This document shows, piece by piece, positions 23,138-34,368 of a DNA stretch of 64,000 nt (the first letter of the stretch is position 1; every line of letters begins with the position of its first letter). The notes below the pieces were generated by a model. It saw only the letters and a list, made by a program, of their open reading frames with translations. It made no database searches and was not told the origin of the DNA. The position numbers were made by a program, and so were the translations under genes. Origin of the DNA: Echinometra lucunter. Lineage: Eukaryota > Echinodermata > Echinoidea > Camarodonta > Echinometridae. The stretch lies in contig CM057157.1 of the NCBI GenBank assembly GCA_029962745.1, positions 22,934,088 to 22,998,087 of the forward strand, read 5' to 3'.

Positions 23138-23277
23138 CAGGGCCCTGTAACACAAAGCTTAGCAGTTGATTGTAAGATTGATTTTTATGATTGATTGCAC
23201 ATAGTGATCAGTGCAGTCGGTCATAAAAAGCAATCCTACAATCAATTGCCAGCTAAGCTTTGTGTTGCAGGCCCCTG
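23138..23277. mobile_element. Complete foldback (MITE-like) element in PTBP intron D-E
   Basis: The left arm CAGGGCCCTGTAACACAAAG CTTAGCAGTTGATTG is the reverse complement, with few mismatches, of the right arm CAATCAATTGCCAGCTAAGC TTTGTGTTGCAGGCCCCTG. At 140 bp with no coding it is a non-autonomous foldback element. The duplicated assembly block ends inside it. Confidence 0.7.
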
Positions 23278-23421
23278 ATCCCACACACAACGAATGACAG
23301 CAAATTTCTTTGAGAAATCTCTCTCATAAATGCTCAGAACATCTGTGACTAATATTATTGTTGTTATGACCATTTCTTTACTACCGTGACCGACTATTTT
23401 TTATTTGATGCCTTTTCTTAG

Positions 23422-23519
23422 CTATGAAGCATCTGTCTGGTGTAAAGCTGTACGGTAAGCAGATCCGTGTGGCATCATCCAGACATCAAATGGTTCAGCT
23501 GCCCAAGGAAGGACAACCG
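23422..23519 (+). CDS. PTBP1: PTBP exon E (end of RRM3)
   Basis: Entered in phase 1 (G|CT gives Ala), it reads [20 protein letters not shown] then [13 protein letters not shown] and ends in phase 0 at donor gtaaga. It matches vertebrate AMSHLNGHKLHGKPIRITLS / KHQNVQLPREGQ, the last helix and strand of RRM3. The acceptor is tttcttag. Here the gene is unique again. Confidence 0.97.
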
Positions 23520-24028
23520 GTAAGAAAGATAAGAATGAAAAAAGATGGTTGAAGGGGTGAAGGAAATGGAGAAAGGGGTGAATAAAGCAAAGAAAGGAAA
23601 GAAGAGAGAGAAATGGAAGAGATTGAGTAAAAGTAATGATAAAGAAGAGATAGAGGGCAAGATTGTAAGGAAAAAGTGCAGAAAAGAGGTAGAAAATCTG
23701 AATGAAAGAAAAAAAAAGGGAAAGTGTCAGAAAGAAAAGGAAAAGAAAAAGGGAATTTTGGAAGGAAAGGGAGATGAATAGGAAAGTAAAGAGGAGAAAT
23801 AAGTAGGAAATGGAACAGAGAAAAGAAAAATATTTCCTGTACTAATCATGAGATACGGGTAAACAAAAGAAATATAGTGTTAAAAAAAAAGGAACTAATG
23901 ATCTTATGTTCTCATCTCTGATCAGATAACCTACTTAAGACTAAGAAAATTCGTTCTCATTGAATCCTTGATTCTCTTTAAAGATGACTTCTCATTTTAT
24001 AGATCTCTTTCATTGTACTTTCCTCCAG
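23520..24028 (+). other. PTBP intron E-F, purine-rich
   Basis: About 500 bp, with a strongly purine-rich (GA) stretch at about 23530-23890. The long ORF through it is low-complexity Lys/Glu and not a gene. Confidence 0.6.
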
Positions 24029-24147
24029 GATGCTGGTCTGACCAAAGATTTCAGTACGTCGCCCCTTCACCGATTCAAGAAGCCAGGCTCCAAGAATTTC
24101 CTCAACATCTACCCACCTAGCTCTACCCTGCATCTCTCAAACATTCC
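24029..24147 (+). CDS. PTBP1: PTBP exon F (RRM3-RRM4 linker and RRM4 first strand)
   Basis: Reads [32 protein letters not shown], then TLHLSNI plus two bases of Pro. The [19 protein letters not shown] and TLHLSNIP blocks are nearly identical to vertebrate PTBP1, where RRM3 and RRM4 pack back to back through this linker. LHLSNI is RNP2 of RRM4. Acceptor cctccag, donor gtgagt, phase 0 in and phase 2 out. Confidence 0.97.
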
Positions 24148-24460
24148 GTGAGTATCCCAACACCCAAAGATATTGTTTTCAATTGTGCCCCTTGCAACTT
24201 TCTGCTTTCATTCTGTTGTTGTAGTATATCTGTTTTCTCTGTCATGATATTTGTGTATCTGGTATTTGAGAAAAACAAAAAATTGGTAGAGCTAATATGA
24301 ATTTGGATACCATAGCATGAATTTTGTTGCCAGGGTTTTTTGTTCATAATATCTAAGTCCTTTTGAAGTGCATAGAGAGGCTATATCATATAATGTGATA
24401 TACACTATACAAGAATGGCAGAATTATCGTCTGTCTTTCCTTTTTTATCTTCTTTTGCAG
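24148..24460 (+). other. PTBP intron F-G
   Basis: Short intron of 313 bp with donor gtgagt and acceptor ttgcag. Nothing else was seen. Confidence 0.7.
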
Positions 24461-24535
24461 GCCCACTGTCGATGAGGAGACATTAAAAGAAGCATTCTCT
24501 CAACATGGTACTGTAGCTAACTTCAGGTTTTTCCC
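24461..24535 (+). CDS. PTBP1: PTBP exon G (RRM4 helix 1 and second strand)
   Basis: 75 nt, phase 2 in and out. It encodes PPTVDEETLKEAFSQHGTVA then NFRFFP (first Pro shared with exon F, last Pro with exon H), matching vertebrate PPSVSEEDLKVLFSSNGG and FKFFQ. Acceptor ttttgcag and donor gtgagt. Confidence 0.96.
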
Positions 24536-25420
24536 GTGAGTTCAGGTTTCCCTTTCGTTATTCACACATAAGCCTATGATTTTCCAAAGGTCCTGTACTC
24601 AGTTTTCATTTGAATATTAGCTTCATTTCCAATTTTTTCCAGTACAGCATAACATAAGCTTCTAAAAATATCCCAGTTGAAATGTTTGGTACCAGTATTT
24701 TACATTGAATAATTGGAATAAATTTTTTTAAAGATCATAGAAATGAAATACCTCCAGTAGCTTCAGTTTGAGCAATCTCTTTGTTTGTTGTAACAATCTG
24801 TGTAGTTTTAAAAAGTTCATGATGTTTTATATGTGTTAACCCATTCATGACAGAGGTCCACATTTTGTGGTTTGGCCTAATATCTTTTGATGCAAAGCAA
24901 TAAAAATCATACCAAATACATGAGCAGAAAGAGCAAAAAATTCTACACAAACTGGGCCCATTTTGGTTGCATTAATATTCATTGTTTGATGCTGAAAATT
25001 TTTAAAAGGAAAATAAGCAATAAAATCCTTGAATTGGCAATGTGATAGAAGGTTTAAAATCACCTTTTCCCCCTGCAAATTGGCAACTTTTGACTTCTCA
25101 TCATAATTTCTGTCAATTTATATTCATTTCAGATACATTATTTTTCAATAAGAAAAATGTAGCAATAAAATAAAAATGTTGGTGTTGCCAATTTGAAGAA
25201 TAAAAGCTGATCAAATTAGGCTTAAAATAATTCCTGTCACGAATGGGTTAATATCTCAAATTAAAATTGCTAAACATGCTCTAAGTAAAATATAAGAATA
25301 GAAATATCAGAAGTATTTATCACAAAGTGGAGGAAGTTTGTTTTTTAAAAAAGGTATTAGTGTATGGAAGGTGCATATAACCTAACACTTCTCTCATTGT
25401 TTCTGTCCATAATCCTGCAG
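24536..25420 (+). other. PTBP intron G-H carrying a piggyBac-type MITE
   Basis: Intron of about 0.9 kb, nearly half of it the TTAA-flanked element at 24840-25247. The acceptor aatcctgcag ends at 25420. Confidence 0.65.
24840..25247. mobile_element. piggyBac-type MITE in PTBP intron
   Basis: Flanked by TTAA at 24836-24839 and 25248-25251, with ends CCCATTCATGACAG and CTGTCACGAATGGG forming a terminal inverted repeat. TTAA target duplication with CCC ends is diagnostic of the piggyBac superfamily. The body has no transposase-like ORF. A second family member is at 45503-45879 in the same orientation, with collinear internal sequence (for example aatacatgagcagaaagagc). Confidence 0.8.
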
Positions 25421-25484
25421 AAAAGACAGGAAGATGGCACTCCTGCAGATGGGCTCTGTAGAAGAAGCAATCCATGCTCTCATT
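25421..25484 (+). CDS. PTBP1: PTBP exon H (RRM4 RNP1)
   Basis: 64 nt, phase 2 in and phase 0 out. It encodes (P)KDRKMALLQMGSVEEAIHA then LI, matching vertebrate KDRKMALIQMGSVEEAVQAL. KMALLQM is the RNP1-like strand of RRM4. Donor gtaagt. Confidence 0.97.
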
Positions 25485-26233
25485 GTAAGTCATTATTTGG
25501 GGTGCCACAAGATATAGTTGTTGGTCCAGTGCTTTTAATTATTTTAGAGATCAAGATTTGATGAATAGCATACAGCCTGTTTACCCCTTACAACAGTCGA
25601 CATTGTATGAATAATGGGTTATATGGATAGTGGACATTGACCCACTGGTATCTGGTTTTCCATAAGATACAATTGTTGGTTATGTGCACTTAATTCTTTA
25701 AAGAGACAAAGACTTTAGTTTTTGCCTGCCTTCAAACTGTCACCCTGAAGTTACGCTGTCATAATACAGCATTATTTGGCCTTAGATTATGATAGGTAAT
25801 CATGTCATTCAATAAACAATGAATGTAACACTCGGACATCAAGTGATTGTTATTTGGACCACCCAATTACGGGCCATCATCAGTTAGGTGATGAAAACTT
25901 GGGGAGAATGTAGATGTGCCAAGGTTAGTAAATTGTGCCTGGTATAGATTTTGATATACTGCAAAATGAGAGACTAGAATCACAAATTGATGGTCCGATG
26001 TTTTGAAAATTACAAAATTTCATATTGTGGTAATATTTATCAATACTTGTATTTCTGAGCATAGAATTTTTTTCAGATTTTGCAGCAGGCAAGATTCACA
26101 ATAGTTTGTTAAAATAATTTTTAAAATTGTTATTAATAGGCGCTCTGTTGGATGAGTGAGCTCATACTGCCTGTCATAGTTGCTCAATAGAATTTGATCT
26201 CTGGCATCTTTTCTTTATTGAAAATGAATACAG
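25485..26233 (+). other. PTBP intron H-I
   Basis: About 750 bp with acceptor atacag. No conserved element was recognised. Confidence 0.6.
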
Positions 26234-26302
26234 GCAATGCACAACTACCAGCTGGCTGAGTCAAATCATCTCCGTGTGTCGTTCTCCAAAGCGCAGATGT
26301 AG
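26234..26302 (+). CDS. PTBP1: PTBP terminal exon I (end of RRM4 and stop)
   Basis: Reads AMHNYQLAESNHLRVSFSKA then QM and TAG at 26300-26302. Vertebrate PTBP1 ends LHNHDLGENHHLRVSFSKSTI, so the protein ends at the expected place. It completes RRM4, which binds YCU-type RNA. The 3' UTR follows directly. Confidence 0.97.
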   Translation, partial: AMHNYQLAESNHLRVSFSKAQM

Positions 26303-27320
26303 GTGTGACCATTTTCATCAAGTGCATCCTCACATGGACCAGTACCAAACCAAGCAATGTAACAGTGAGATCTACATTTCTGAGAAGAATTAGGAAGGGG
26401 AGAAAAACCAAACAAACAACTTAATGACTGATATTCAACAGAAAGCAACAGGAGAAAGATTAAAAGCATATCCGAATCACCCTTTGTGCCATTTAAATAT
26501 GGAATCATGCAATGCAAAACCATATGAAAATAATGATAATGATATAAAGTTGGTAATATGGTCTGTGGGGACCAACAGGACTCTGTGATAGAATTCTAGT
26601 CTGATTTTACTATTTTTCGAGAATTGGCAATATTGGACGGATTTGATTTAATGGTGTTTTCAAGGTTAAAATAAGGAAAGAAATGTGGATTATTGATGAG
26701 AAATTTCCTGTATCTGGACAGGGTTTTATATGGTAGCTTTCATGGGATAAACCATTTCCTTCTTCCTTTTGTTTGTGACTTTTCCTTTCCTTCCCTTCTC
26801 TCACCTGTTTCTTGGTGTTATGCCTGTGACATCTCTGATCTCAATTTGTACAAGGTTTCTATGAAATGCTTGTACTTTTCAAAACTTTGCACCGAAGCAG
26901 AAAGTGCTTGCGGTGGAACCAAATGATCCTCTTCTCTATTTCTCTCCCTTCTTTATCCCACGTTGGCTTGATATATCATTGTGTACCATGTAAATAAATC
27001 TAAGAATGAGAGAGAGAGAGATATATTGCATTTGTATCTGTTATACAACTGCAATTTGTTATTTTGAATGAATTTTTGAAGACTTTTTGATTGCATGTCT
27101 TTTTTTCTGTGAACATTTTTTGGTGTCAGACGAATTATATTCTTCGCTGTATTGTGGTGTGGTGTAAATTTCATTGATTTTTTCTTGCATTTTTTTTTCT
27201 CTCTCTCTATTTTTTCGTTAATAGATTAGACTTTTTTTCCACAAACAAATGTCACAATTTTTTTTGAGATATCCTCTTTGGGGAAAAATTCATGTCAATA
27301 AATCATGTATCATTTTATTG
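26303..27320 (+). other. Probable PTBP 3' UTR
   Basis: AT-rich noncoding sequence after the PTBP stop. AATAAA hexamers at 26993-26998 (closely followed by a GA run) and 27297-27302 are candidate polyadenylation signals, giving UTRs of roughly 0.7 or 1.0 kb. A longer UTR is possible. Extent is inferred, with no transcript evidence. Confidence 0.45.
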
Positions 27321-30024
27321 GAAATTATTCAACTTTATTAATCACCTTGGTTAAGCTCAGAAACCTCTTTCTGCTGCTTTTGATTCTCTTCTGGCTTGCT
27401 CCAAGAGCAAATTTCTCTTCTCCTTTTTCGTGATGAAAAATAAAAGGAAGTCAAGATCCTGCTCTCAGGGTCTTCATGATTTAATATTTTCTGTCTTTAG
27501 TAATAATCGTTGTAGATATTAATTAGCCTGTTTTAATTTTGTTCTTTGCTGTGAGATAATTTGCTAGAATAATTCTGCAACTAATACTATGAAAAGAGTC
27601 ACAATTTCACATTACTCTGCATTCTTTTGTCAGAGAATATAATATAGGATTTCTCTTTATTTGTGAGTAACTGACGAAAAAAAAAATCAACATTCCACAT
27701 GTGTTGCACTTCTTAATAGTTACTTTTTGGTGTGTTGAAGTTCAGTGACTAGATTTTTTTTTTCAAGGAAAGTCTGGTAATATCAAAGCTGGTATTTGAA
27801 GCAATACTGTGTCTCTGACATTTATTGCTACTCTTGATCAAGATATTATCTTCACACTTTCTTAACTTCTGTATCTAGTATTTTTACATTTTCAAACTTA
27901 TAAACTATATACTTCTCATGATCTAAGAGATACTATTAGTGCACCTTTGCTTATGAGCCAGTTGAGCTGTTTCACAGAATTTGTCCAAATTAGCATTATG
28001 TCTGAACACAAAAGAGACAATCAGTTTCATGGTAAAAGGAAGTCAAAAGAAATTTGTAATTTGTATCATGTACTTTCTTGGTCTGTGTCTTAAAGGATAT
28101 ATGTGCAAAGTTCTGAAAACGAGGCTTGGTTCCAGTCACTGCTGTTATAGGTATCTTTTGATAATTTCCTGATGTTCAGGCTCTGCATAATCTGTGGATT
28201 GATATGTATTTGTAGCAACAGACAATACTGTGTACATCTTATCTAATTTTTTATTCTTATCCAATGTATGCTAAGGCTGTGTATCATCTTTTAAAGCAAA
28301 TAATGACTACTTGTGTATATTCAGAGGAAAATTTCTTGTACATGTCATTTTGTTTAGGTTAGCCTTTTTTCTCCTAGTTGATCTGCTGTGGTGTATCGTA
28401 TAAAGAGATAAGCGAAAGGAAACTTTGCTCAAATGATTTACTTTGAATTCTGTGTATTTCTCCAATTGATAGGTCTTTTATATTTTATCTGTGCGTTCAT
28501 ACACTGCATGAGACATGATAGCTTGTTTTTGCTCTAACACATTTAATTTGGGAGTTGAAATAACAATCGCGGGAAACTGAGCTCTTTTATTTCAGTTTTG
28601 AGTGTTTGAAGTTAGGCGACTGATTTTTAATGTGCCTTAAAAACTGGGTGACACACCAATACCTTAAACTAAGTCTCTCAAAGACAATTTTCTTGTGAAG
28701 AAGCCTCACAAAGCTAAAGATGCGATGAAATAAATTTCAACTCCCAATATTCAAGGGATATTTACACTTCAAAGATGGATTCAAATATGTTTTCAAACAG
28801 TGTGTAGAATTTTGGAGAGTCTTTTACCTAAATATATCTCTCTTTTCAAATCATGCAAATTTTTCACTTGACATGAGGGAGAATAAGTTGGATATTTATG
28901 TCCCTTTGTTATCTGTTTCAAAATTTATGCTGCTCTCATCTTTATACGTATCTTGTAAGAGATAAATACGATGAGATCTACATGAAAGAATGCGGTAGAG
29001 AGCACGCTAAGAATCTAAGGGAAAATGCTGAAAACTTTTTTTTCTGATTTATCAATCTTGTATATGTAGTGTATTGGCAAGTTTCATCATATTATTCTAT
29101 GTCTTTAATCTTTGTGGTATTCATGAATGTGGCTTTGTAAAATTTGACACAAGATAATATTGTAGCTATCAAGTTATCGTAGGTGTTTAGAACGTACGTT
29201 TGGCTAGGTTAAGAAGTTTACTACACAAAGAAGTGGTTTTTAGGGGTATGTATTGCTGTTTTTTCTCTTTTAATCTTCTCTGTTTTCTTGTAAAGGCTGT
29301 GAGAGTTTTTTTCTTCCTCTTACTTTATACAAATTCCCTTGGCTTTGCCCGTTTTTTTTTTTATGGCAGTGCCTGTCATCTGCGCACTGCACATTTAGCA
29401 GCATCGTTTGCGTGTTTTCAGTGCATACTTTTTTGAGGCTTTGCTTTACCATAAATGAGGTTAACACTTTTAACTCATGAATCTACATCCAGCTGCATGA
29501 GTTTTGTTTTTCTTTTGTTCCTTAATCAACCGTTTTCCCCCCCAACTGCCGAGTGTTTCAACAAACTATTAACACGCACTCCAGTTTTTCTGCTTCCCGT
29601 TGTTTTTCAACTTGTATATATATCTGTATCCCTTATTCACATTTTATGTTTGGTAGCAATTTCACCCATTTTTTTCTTCATAAATGTTTGATTTGAGATT
29701 CCTTACTGTTTCGCAGTGATGACATTGTTGTACAATTCATTCATCTGTATCGCTCCGCCCTCTCTATCTCTTCACTCAATCGATTGAGCACACCTAGCGT
29801 TTCAAGGCCTGTACCCTTGTTCTTCTCTCTTCACAAGGCAACTATTGTTCAGGCTTCACTTCATTATGTCGCTATTTTACACTCTCAGTTTTAAAACCAG
29901 TTGATCGTCTCAAAATCTGAACCCTTTGTACCGCATGTGAGCTTCTGAGAATGGGCTCCTAGCCATCACAGGGTCAGATTCAGAGATGGTCGTTCCAGAG
30001 CATTTTGTACTTGGAAGGTTGTTT
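27321..30024. other. AT-rich noncoding region downstream of PTBP
   Basis: No exon pair, domain, inverted-repeat element or RNA gene recognised. It could be extended 3' UTR or intergenic spacer. Confidence 0.4.
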
Positions 30025-30358
30025 GTATGGAGAAAGTGTTGCCAGGACATCTAATTCTAGAATCATTTCAAAAATTTCATTTTGGGGCATAAGGTACTGC
30101 TTGTATTGTTAACAATTGGATACAAAATCATTTGGTCACAGAAGAACTTGTTATTTTGGGTCCATTTCACATTTTAAAGCCACATGAGAGTTATTTCATG
30201 ATCCAAAATGTGGTTGACTCTGAACTCTGTATAACCATCACAAGTTCTATTACAATTCTTTTGCTCCAGCTGTCATATGATATATGTATGTGAGCTTATC
30301 TGCCTCTGTATTTGACCAGTTATTGGTTCTAATATTGTCCTGGCAACGCTTTCATGGA
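30025..30358. mobile_element. Candidate imperfect inverted-repeat element
   Basis: The left end TATGGAGAAAGTGTTGCCAG GACATCTAATTC is inverted at the right end (tctaatattgtcctggcaac gctttcatgg). The arms are about 35 bp with several mismatches. No target duplication was established. Confidence 0.4.
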
Positions 30359-32227
30359 ATATGTTCTGATTTGTTTTGTTGCTTATCATTCACCTCCCAC
30401 GGCCAATAGTCTCATAGCCACTCTTGTATCCCGCCATATTTTATTGAGTTATTTTTCCTCTCTCTCCTTCAAGAATTTATCCTTTGTTAATTTTTTCTCT
30501 CTTTTCTCCTTTTTTCTGCTAATAAACTCTCAAGACTGTGCGAAAAATCTCCTCTCGTGTTCTCTTTTCTTCTCTTTGACTCTTACTACCGCTACTACCA
30601 CTACTATTACTACTACTACTACAATCACGTATTCTCTGACAACACACACGAAAATTCAAAACTATGTATTCTATTTCTGGTCTGTATTCTTTACTTTTCT
30701 CCTTGCAACATATGTTTGTGTATTATCTCAAGTGTGAGGCTGTGAATTTTTAACTTATCTTCTCTAGTCAGGTTTTTTTTTTCCTTTTATTTTCTTCAAA
30801 AATAACATTTTGTTGCAACTTGCTAGATGATTTTTTTTTTCTTGACTTAACCAACTAAGTGCATCTTCTCAGCTTTTTTTTAATTTAGTAGTTGTGATAG
30901 AACTAGCATGTCTCTTCCTGTGGGAGACCTTAATTTTGTGTGGTGTACCTAGATCTTAAAAAAGAAAGAATTTGTTTGTACGTGATTAATTTATTGATAT
31001 TATATATATACTCAAATCCCAGCCCGACATCGTCTTTCATAATACACTGGCCTCTGACCTTTGACATTTGACCTTGCACCGGAGGCCAGTCACGAGCACA
31101 CATGATGGGTCGTTTACGACTTGAAGACATTCCTTTGACAATAAATCTTTGAATTCCTCTTCTTTTTTAAAACCAAAGTTGTTTTTTATCACAGAAGATT
31201 TAGAAAAGACTGTTTTTATACACTGCGAAATTCGCACCCCTTGGATAATTTGAATTATTAGCTAGCATCGCTATACATTTCATGCATTTTAAAAAAGTGG
31301 ATTTGGACATTTTATTTTTTTCAAGAGGCAATCATTGTACAGACATTATTATGAAAACATTTGTTTTCTCCTTTTTGGGTATTTAATACCAGGCCTTAAT
31401 ACATCTTCAGTTCTCCCACAATCTTAGTGAATAGTGTAATATTCTAAAACTGAAAGAAGAGATGAAATTACCTTGAGATAATACCTTGGGATTAAGTTAC
31501 GCTTAATTCCAGGGGATCAAACATATCTTGAATTGTAGTCCTGATCAACGGATAGATCAGTTACAGATCCATCGTTTATCAAAAGAGGCTCATTTTGCTC
31601 GATGATGCGACATTGACAACTTAGTTGCCTGAAATAACCAGGGATTTTTTTCAAGTGTGTTGTAAAAAAAAAATTATGAAAGAAGTGAGAAAAGCTAAAA
31701 AATTGAAGAGATTGGATATATTAACGTGTGATTTTCATGGTAAATTAAAAACACTTGTTTTATACAAGAGGCTGACGGACAAGAGAGATGTGCTAATATT
31801 TGTTTCAATGGACATTTGCATGTCTATTTTTGTCCCCTTTTAATTATTTGGTTCAAAGATATGTTGCATGGTTTTGAGAGAGTTGTCTTGATTTGAATGT
31901 GTGAAGTTAACATGTATGTTACTGAGAAAGATAGATTGATAGAGAGAGAGAGAGAGAGAGAGAGGGAAACATGAAAAAAAAAGAAAAAGAGAAGACACCA
32001 TGATGGTTTCACTTTATATTGACTTCATGATTTTTTTTTTTTAATCAAGGACTTGTGTAGGGTTGTTCATGAATATGAAAAGGAGTATATATATTGTTTT
32101 TTTTAAAGCACAAAATTTCATGACAAAAAGGTATATTTTTTATGTTTACGAATGTGTACAAGAAGAAGAGTTATAGCTTGTGGAAGATGTTTTTTTGAGA
32201 GTATGCAAAGTTTTATTCTGCTAACAA
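30359..32227. other. Noncoding region with microsatellites
   Basis: Contains an ACT/CTA-rich microsatellite (30585-30625), T-runs, and a GA run (31937-31964). At 31047-31078, tgacctttgacatttgacct resembles repeated nuclear-receptor half-sites (AGGTCA on the minus strand); its function is unknown. No gene was supported. Confidence 0.4.
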
Positions 32228-32559
32228 CCAGGGGGGGTGTTTCATAAAGCTGTTCGTAAAGTTACGCATGACTTTACGAAGAACTTGAATATGAAGTGCC
32301 AAATGGGATGCATAAAATTTTTATTGCCATTTCAACAAAGTGTGACTGCATTCCCCATAATCTCAGTTCAATTGTGGCAAAAAAATATACTTCACAATAA
32401 AGATGTTTGTAAATAATAGTAATGTTAATCTACGTTGGCATATTTCACCTTTAGCTGATGCGCTTTATAATAACTGAGAATCCCACTTGGCTTGCCATAT
32501 TCAAGTCGTTCGTAAAGTCATGCGTAACTTTTGGAACAGCTTTATGAATCATCCCCTGG
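32228..32559. mobile_element. Foldback MITE (TTTCATAAAGCTGTTCGTAA type)
   Basis: The left arm CCAGGGGGGGTGTTTCATAA AGCTGTTCGTAAAGTTACGC is inverted at the right end (cgttcgtaaagtcatgcgta acttttggaacagctttatg aatcatcccctgg). 332 bp with no coding. Confidence 0.65.
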
Positions 32560-34122
32560 TGTTGTATGAGAGGGGGTGTGAGATTATGTGCCTCAATGAT
32601 ATGAAACTCTTTAGGTAAAAGTGTGAAAGCAGAATCACATGCTACATATATGTTACAAGCATAAATCACTAAGGTCAAACTCTGCATTAGTATAAAATCA
32701 AAGAAGTATAACACCCTTGTTTTTTCTGTAAATTGTGAAGTCAAATTTATTCAGTTCACATAAGAATTTAGGTTTAGACATCCAAATAAAATCACAATAT
32801 TAATTTTGGTGCTTTGTTGAAAAAATTAAAACAAGAAGGTCGTCAGTAGGGTTTTGAATGTAAGTGCCCTTCTTATTTCAAAATTATTGCTTATACTCAA
32901 ATTACAAAATGTGTAAACCCAGAAAACTGCTTGATGTTCATTCTGAACAGAAATGAATTTTAAATGATAAAGTAGATATTGACCCAATCTGAAGAAAATT
33001 TACTAAAATATAAATTGTCTTACATATTCATAACTCCCTCTCAAATAAGTTCTTCCTTCAAATAAAAACTGAAATATTTTACCGTGATACAGATCATTAT
33101 GGGGGCAGTCCCCTTTGAATAAATCAAGGATGCCAGTTTGGAGGGGGCTGTTTCCAATTTTCATGAATTTTGCCCCAATATGCGCATGTTTTATACGAGG
33201 GTATCATGTTAGCTGAATAGATCAAAAATGAAATGTGAGAAAACGTGTAAACAGGCCTGAGTGATTCCTTTTTGTTGTTGTTGGCAACATACTGAATAAA
33301 GCCTTTGCTATTTTTGTCAAAAATTTGTTTTTCCAATTTTCACAGGATTACACTAATATCCTGTTTGGATGTGCAATCACATGTTTTACCTGCAATGATG
33401 AAAAAAAGGCCAACTGAAAATGTTCATTATATTTGTCCAAAATTACTGAACTATCCCTTATGTAATTTTCTTAAAACATGATGCTTTTCCAATTTTCATG
33501 AATTTTGAAATATACGTGAATTGAGAACAAAAAAAGAAGAAGAAAGAAATGAAAGGGAGAGAGAGAGAAAAAAGAGAGAGAGAAGAAGAAGAAACAGAGA
33601 GAGGGAAACAGAGAGAGAGAGAGAGGGAAACAGAGAGAAACAGGGGAGGGGAAATTGGCGTAGAATTACAGAATAGACACATTCATGCATACTTCTTCTA
33701 CAAAAGTTGCTCTAATGAGCTTGCCAGAGAAATACTAATGTATGCAAAGTGGATTCCATCCACAGAGATGCAAATAAGCTTAGCAGGTGAATTGAATAGT
33801 TCGTAACAATGGGAGAAACATTCATCCTTTGAATTTAATAGGAAAAGGGGCTGTGCGGTATTATATGAGAGGAGGTACATTGCAGGTTATGTTCACGCGG
33901 TAGTGTGGATTTTCTAAAGTGTCGATGTTTTTCTATTGTTAAGATTGGTTATGAAAGAAAAACCTCTGATAAACTGGTTTGGCGTCAAGCAAGCTTGGGC
34001 AAGGCGTGGCACATTCTAGCGCCCGCCATTTTATTTGAAAGTGATGTTGGCCTGGTTGCATGCAAAATTCCGGTGGTCTTGGCTCGCCTGGGCCGGGGTT
34101 ACCAGAGGACAACGCCTAAAAG
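32560..34122. other. Noncoding region with GA-rich tract
   Basis: Purine-rich stretch at 33535-33655 ((GA)n and GAAACAGAGA units). The 3' end (33960-34120) becomes GC-richer and contains cgcccgccattttatttg, reminiscent of a promoter or 5' UTR with a YY1-like CCGCCATTTT motif. No further gene was supported. Confidence 0.4.
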
Positions 34123-34182
34123 ATGTTGGAGCTGGCAGCCGACCGTTTCTTGAAGCCAACATGGAGTCTTTCCACGAAAATT
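34123..34182 (+). CDS. Candidate first coding exon of an unidentified gene
   Basis: GC-rich sequence with a YY1-like motif upstream leads to ATG at 34123 (MLELAADRFLKPTWSLSTKI) and a strong donor, gtaagt, at 34183. That reading ends in phase 0, which fits the exon-like segment at 38284. An alternative ATG at 34161 has a better Kozak context (accATGG) and reads MESFHEN before the same donor. I do not recognise either protein. Low confidence: support is a start codon, a splice donor and base composition only. Confidence 0.3.
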
Positions 34183-34368
34183 GTAAGTGATATTTTGATT
34201 GTTTTTAAGCAGTTTTTAACGTAAGATAACTGTCTAAACTCGAGTTTTAGGGCCTATATTGTCTGCAAGAATCTTCAAGATTGAAGAAACTAGAAAGGCA
34301 GAGTAAACAGAAGAAGAAGAAGAAGAGGTATATGCACCTTGCTTGAATGATAAACGTTGTTCTGATGG

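Larger units (their letters stand above)
13450..23263. repeat. Right copy of the ~9.8 kb duplicated block (start of right contig)
   Basis: Collinear with 3160-12949. It carries the better PTBP exon set, with exons B and C of 105 and 134 nt in uninterrupted frame, and continues into unique PTBP sequence at 23264. It is most economically read as the same locus assembled twice. Confidence 0.93.

Noticed and set aside
3160..23263. Genuine tandem exon duplication giving a PTB with extra RRM3 sequence
   Set aside because: The block limits coincide with the contig ends at the N gap and the left copy has exon indels; an artefact is simpler, although only reads can settle it.
23545..23781. Lys/Glu-rich ORF in PTBP intron E-F
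   Set aside because: Purine-rich intronic low complexity between two well-supported PTBP exons.
31047..31078. Nuclear-receptor response element
   Set aside because: AGGTCA-like half-sites are present, but with no promoter or gene nearby and similar tgaccta/tgacctt runs in PTBP introns (7700), chance or a repeat is as likely.
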